Positions 62,701 to 64,000 of a stretch of DNA of 64,000 nt are shown piece after piece. Origin of the DNA: Bugula neritina (taxonomy: Eukaryota; Bryozoa; Gymnolaemata; Cheilostomatida; Bugulidae); contig OZ037768.1 in the NCBI GenBank assembly GCA_964035545.1, positions 1,349,501 through 1,413,500 of the forward strand. The letters run 5' to 3'. Position numbers and translations under genes: made by a program. The notes under the pieces were generated by a model that worked only from the letters and a program-made list of their open reading frames with translations, ran no database searches and was not told the origin of the DNA. Position 1 is the first letter of the stretch. The number at the start of each line of letters is the position of its first letter.

Positions 62701-64000
62701 GCAGAGTGCAGACGGCCACTGACCGTCTGCTTATTGACTGCTACTTATAACAACCACATTGCCACTGCTTAGCTTTCAATTAGAGACCCTTTTTACCTGG
62801 AGGTACAGAAACCTGCTTCTTCCCTTGCGCGATATCATCAACTGAACTGTTGTATGTGTACGGGGGCTGGGGTAAGCCTCCCGTAACCGAGAGCAAGTCA
62901 GAGGAAATTTGCTGCAGATCATCTTCATTGCCAACAAAGCGGTTGGAGACTTCGGTACTAAGTAGGTTATGCAGGGACATAGAGTTGCTACTGCCTGAGT
63001 ACTTCGTGAGCATCTAGAAAGTATGCCATTGATTTGTTAATCAGTTGATAGAGTGGAAAGTATGGAAGTATGTTATGATTCAGATTACTCTCGTAATACC
63101 AGTCACTGATCAGCTCAGTTTTAGTTCTTTGTAATCTTAGTGACAAGTAAAGAGGGTTGTCTTCCCATGTTCACTACTTGTATTACTGTGGAGTTTACTT
63201 TATGTTGTATGTTGAAATAGAATACAGCAACTACAAGGTGAAACATCCACTATATTACATATACTGTATTTATATACATCAACATTATTCATTATAGTGC
63301 ATAGCTGTGAAGCATTGTAAAATAAAAAAGCTTACCAAAGTCAAACAAAATAGAAAATACTTCCTGCTTTAAAAAAGACTAAAACCAAGTGCGTAGGTTG
63401 CCAAAGTAACAGAGAGAAAGAGAAACCAACCTCCGAGCTGGCCGAGTCGAGGAAACCAGACTTGAGTTCCTGGCTGACCATCGCCAAGTTATCCTCGTCG
63501 TCACTGGAGGATGAGTCAACGGCTCCCGTCAAGAAGTTGAGTTCTTCTTCGTCGTCTGAGATCATTGTTAGCACCTCGTCGTGTTGTACTTCGTCTTCCC
63601 CTGCATATACAGTACCGTGTTGCATTGTAATACCAATTATATATACAGCACCATGTTACACTGCAATACTAAGTCTATATACAGTAACCTGTGACACTGC
63701 AATACCAAGTCAATATACAATAACATGTTACACAGCAATACCATGTCTATATACAGCACTGTGTTACAACGCAATATTAGGTCTCTATATACAGTACCAT
63801 GTTACACTGCAGTACTATTCCCACCTCACCTTCACTGAGATCTTCGTCAGTCCTACGTCGTCTTCGTCTCTTGGATCGTAACAACTTCCTGTCCGTCTCG
63901 ACTTGATACTCTTCGTCGTCGTCATCGTAGGAGGCCTCTCGCCGTTCCTCTTCAAGTAACTTCTGTTTAATTTTCTTATCTAAATCCTCATCTGTTGATA
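49556..64000 (-). CDS. SMG5: SMG5, nonsense-mediated mRNA decay factor (C-terminal part)
   Basis: About 625 codons of SMG5, which with SMG7 binds phosphorylated UPF1 and promotes decay of mRNAs with premature stops; the N-terminal 14-3-3-like part lies beyond the right edge. Exons (minus): 63830-64000 (open at the edge), 63431-63600, 62797-63013, 62170-62314, 61651-61780, 59901-59976, 59444-59637, 58822-58971, 56354-56413, 55501-55657, 55056-55146, 54466-54546, 54123-54280, 49556-49647. An acidic/basic low-complexity stretch (RSKRRRRR) precedes the conserved blocks VIKVLCDWL, LWSRLSYFLNFLPLES, ARKNQLMKDMAQLRLQ and TEISQLKDSI. The PIN domain follows: PYLVPDSSALLD, VIDQLDSLKKEHVNARNAIR, WLEAEFGKGN, LKRKDKDLW. 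One acidic residue (VPD) is kept, but the position where SMG6 has acidic residues reads VLTNVNFS, as expected for the non-catalytic SMG5 PIN. The 157-nt exon starts at the last unit of a 3' splice-site array. Confidence 0.94.
50540..51430. repeat. Degenerate period-6 tracts
   Basis: Hexamers actaat, actagc, actagt and agtagt at 50540-50620, and actatc, agtatt, agtatc and similar at 51060-51430, separated by less ordered AT-rich DNA. Confidence 0.65.
52775..52965. repeat. 21-bp minisatellite, about 9 copies
   Basis: Units around ctatactgtactatacctgt lie in the interior of the last SMG5 intron, not near a splice site. Confidence 0.93.
53502..53662. repeat. 52-bp tandem triplication
   Basis: Three nearly identical copies begin gcaggtacttttacagtaga and end gtgacaggccta. 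High identity suggests a recent event. Confidence 0.93.
55147..55215. repeat. Short AT array (tataatataatatac)
   Basis: Simple AT-rich repeat just upstream, in the coding sense, of the SMG5 exon that ends at 55146. Confidence 0.8.
55653..55828 (-). repeat. 19-21-bp array of 3' splice-site copies (SMG5 intron)
   Basis: On the coding strand the 15-mer ATACTTTTTCTGTAG (pyrimidine tract plus AG) occurs eight times, alternating with ACTCGT/ACTCAT or AATG spacers. The exon at 55501-55657 begins right after the last copy, and ACTGAG at its start resembles the unit's ACTCAT. Confidence 0.95.
55829..56353 (-). other. Remainder of the SMG5 intron after the 60-nt exon
   Basis: No further exon recognised. 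The phase-0 join of 56354-56413 to 55501-55657 needs none. Confidence 0.6.
56414..58821 (-). other. SMG5 intron (2.4 kb)
   Basis: It contains the (TA)n microsatellite at 56626-56710 and otherwise AT-rich DNA. No gene seen. Confidence 0.55.
56626..56710. repeat. (TA)n microsatellite
   Basis: Two long ta runs separated by gcc, i.e. an imperfect self-complementary block. Confidence 0.97.
59308..59435. repeat. 19-bp minisatellite at an SMG5 donor
   Basis: About 6.5 copies of acaatgctgcctacagtac begin about 8 bases after the donor of the exon 59444-59637. Confidence 0.94.
59665..59880. repeat. AT-rich minisatellite at an SMG5 donor
   Basis: Degenerate copies around tgtatagacagtgtatagac, starting about 25 bases after the donor of exon 59901-59976 and filling most of the intron. 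Confidence 0.88.
59977..61650 (-). other. SMG5 intron (1.7 kb)
   Basis: AT-rich DNA without recognisable gene, exon or array. Confidence 0.55.
63625..63815. repeat. About 36-bp minisatellite filling an SMG5 intron
   Basis: About five copies around tatatacagtaccatgttac, starting near the donor at 63829. The acceptor sequence before 63600 (GTACTGTATATGCAG) looks like a modified last unit. Confidence 0.9.

Overview
The window is nuclear DNA from an invertebrate metazoan. It is AT-rich, has many short spliced exons with GT-AG introns, and carries metazoan genes such as Groucho/TLE and Slingshot. The species cannot be named from sequence alone. A sponge or another early-branching or soft-bodied invertebrate would fit, but that is inference. 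All gene models below were built by hand from homology, splice signals and reading phase. In every complete model the exon lengths sum to a multiple of three.

Layout from left to right: (1) the first two coding exons of an F-actin capping protein alpha subunit, minus strand, leaving the window at base 1. (2) Two head-to-head paralogous SLC7 light-chain amino acid transporters, minus 3219-8601 and plus 9912-17710, each with ten coding exons and matching intron positions. (3) A Slingshot cofilin phosphatase, plus 19837-30695, 16 exons, 902 codons. (4) An OS-9 type ER lectin, minus 31100-35537, 10 exons, tail to tail with Slingshot. (5) A tRNA-Pro(TGG) at 35807-35878. (6) A Groucho/TLE co-repressor, minus 36910-49534, 17 exons, 770 codons. 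(7) The C-terminal part of the nonsense-mediated decay factor SMG5, minus 49556 to the right edge, 14 exons.

The genes form no single pathway. CapZ and Slingshot both act on actin filaments, OS-9 works in ER quality control, SMG5 in mRNA surveillance, Groucho in transcriptional repression, and the SLC7 proteins in amino acid transport at the plasma membrane.

Two structural features stand out. First, about twenty introns carry a private minisatellite that begins within about 60 bases downstream of the 5' splice site. In several the repeat unit itself contains the splice donor, so the donor is tandemly copied (about 34 times in Groucho intron 3). One SMG5 intron is the mirror image: its array repeats a 3' splice site, and the exon appears to use the last unit. 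Second, the SMG5 stop codon lies only 21 bases upstream of the Groucho start codon on the same strand, which implies overlapping transcripts or a dicistronic, trans-spliced unit. Long open frames over the arrays (for example at 21.0 kb, 22.3 kb, 23.1 kb and 45.2 kb) are repeat artefacts and are not annotated as genes.
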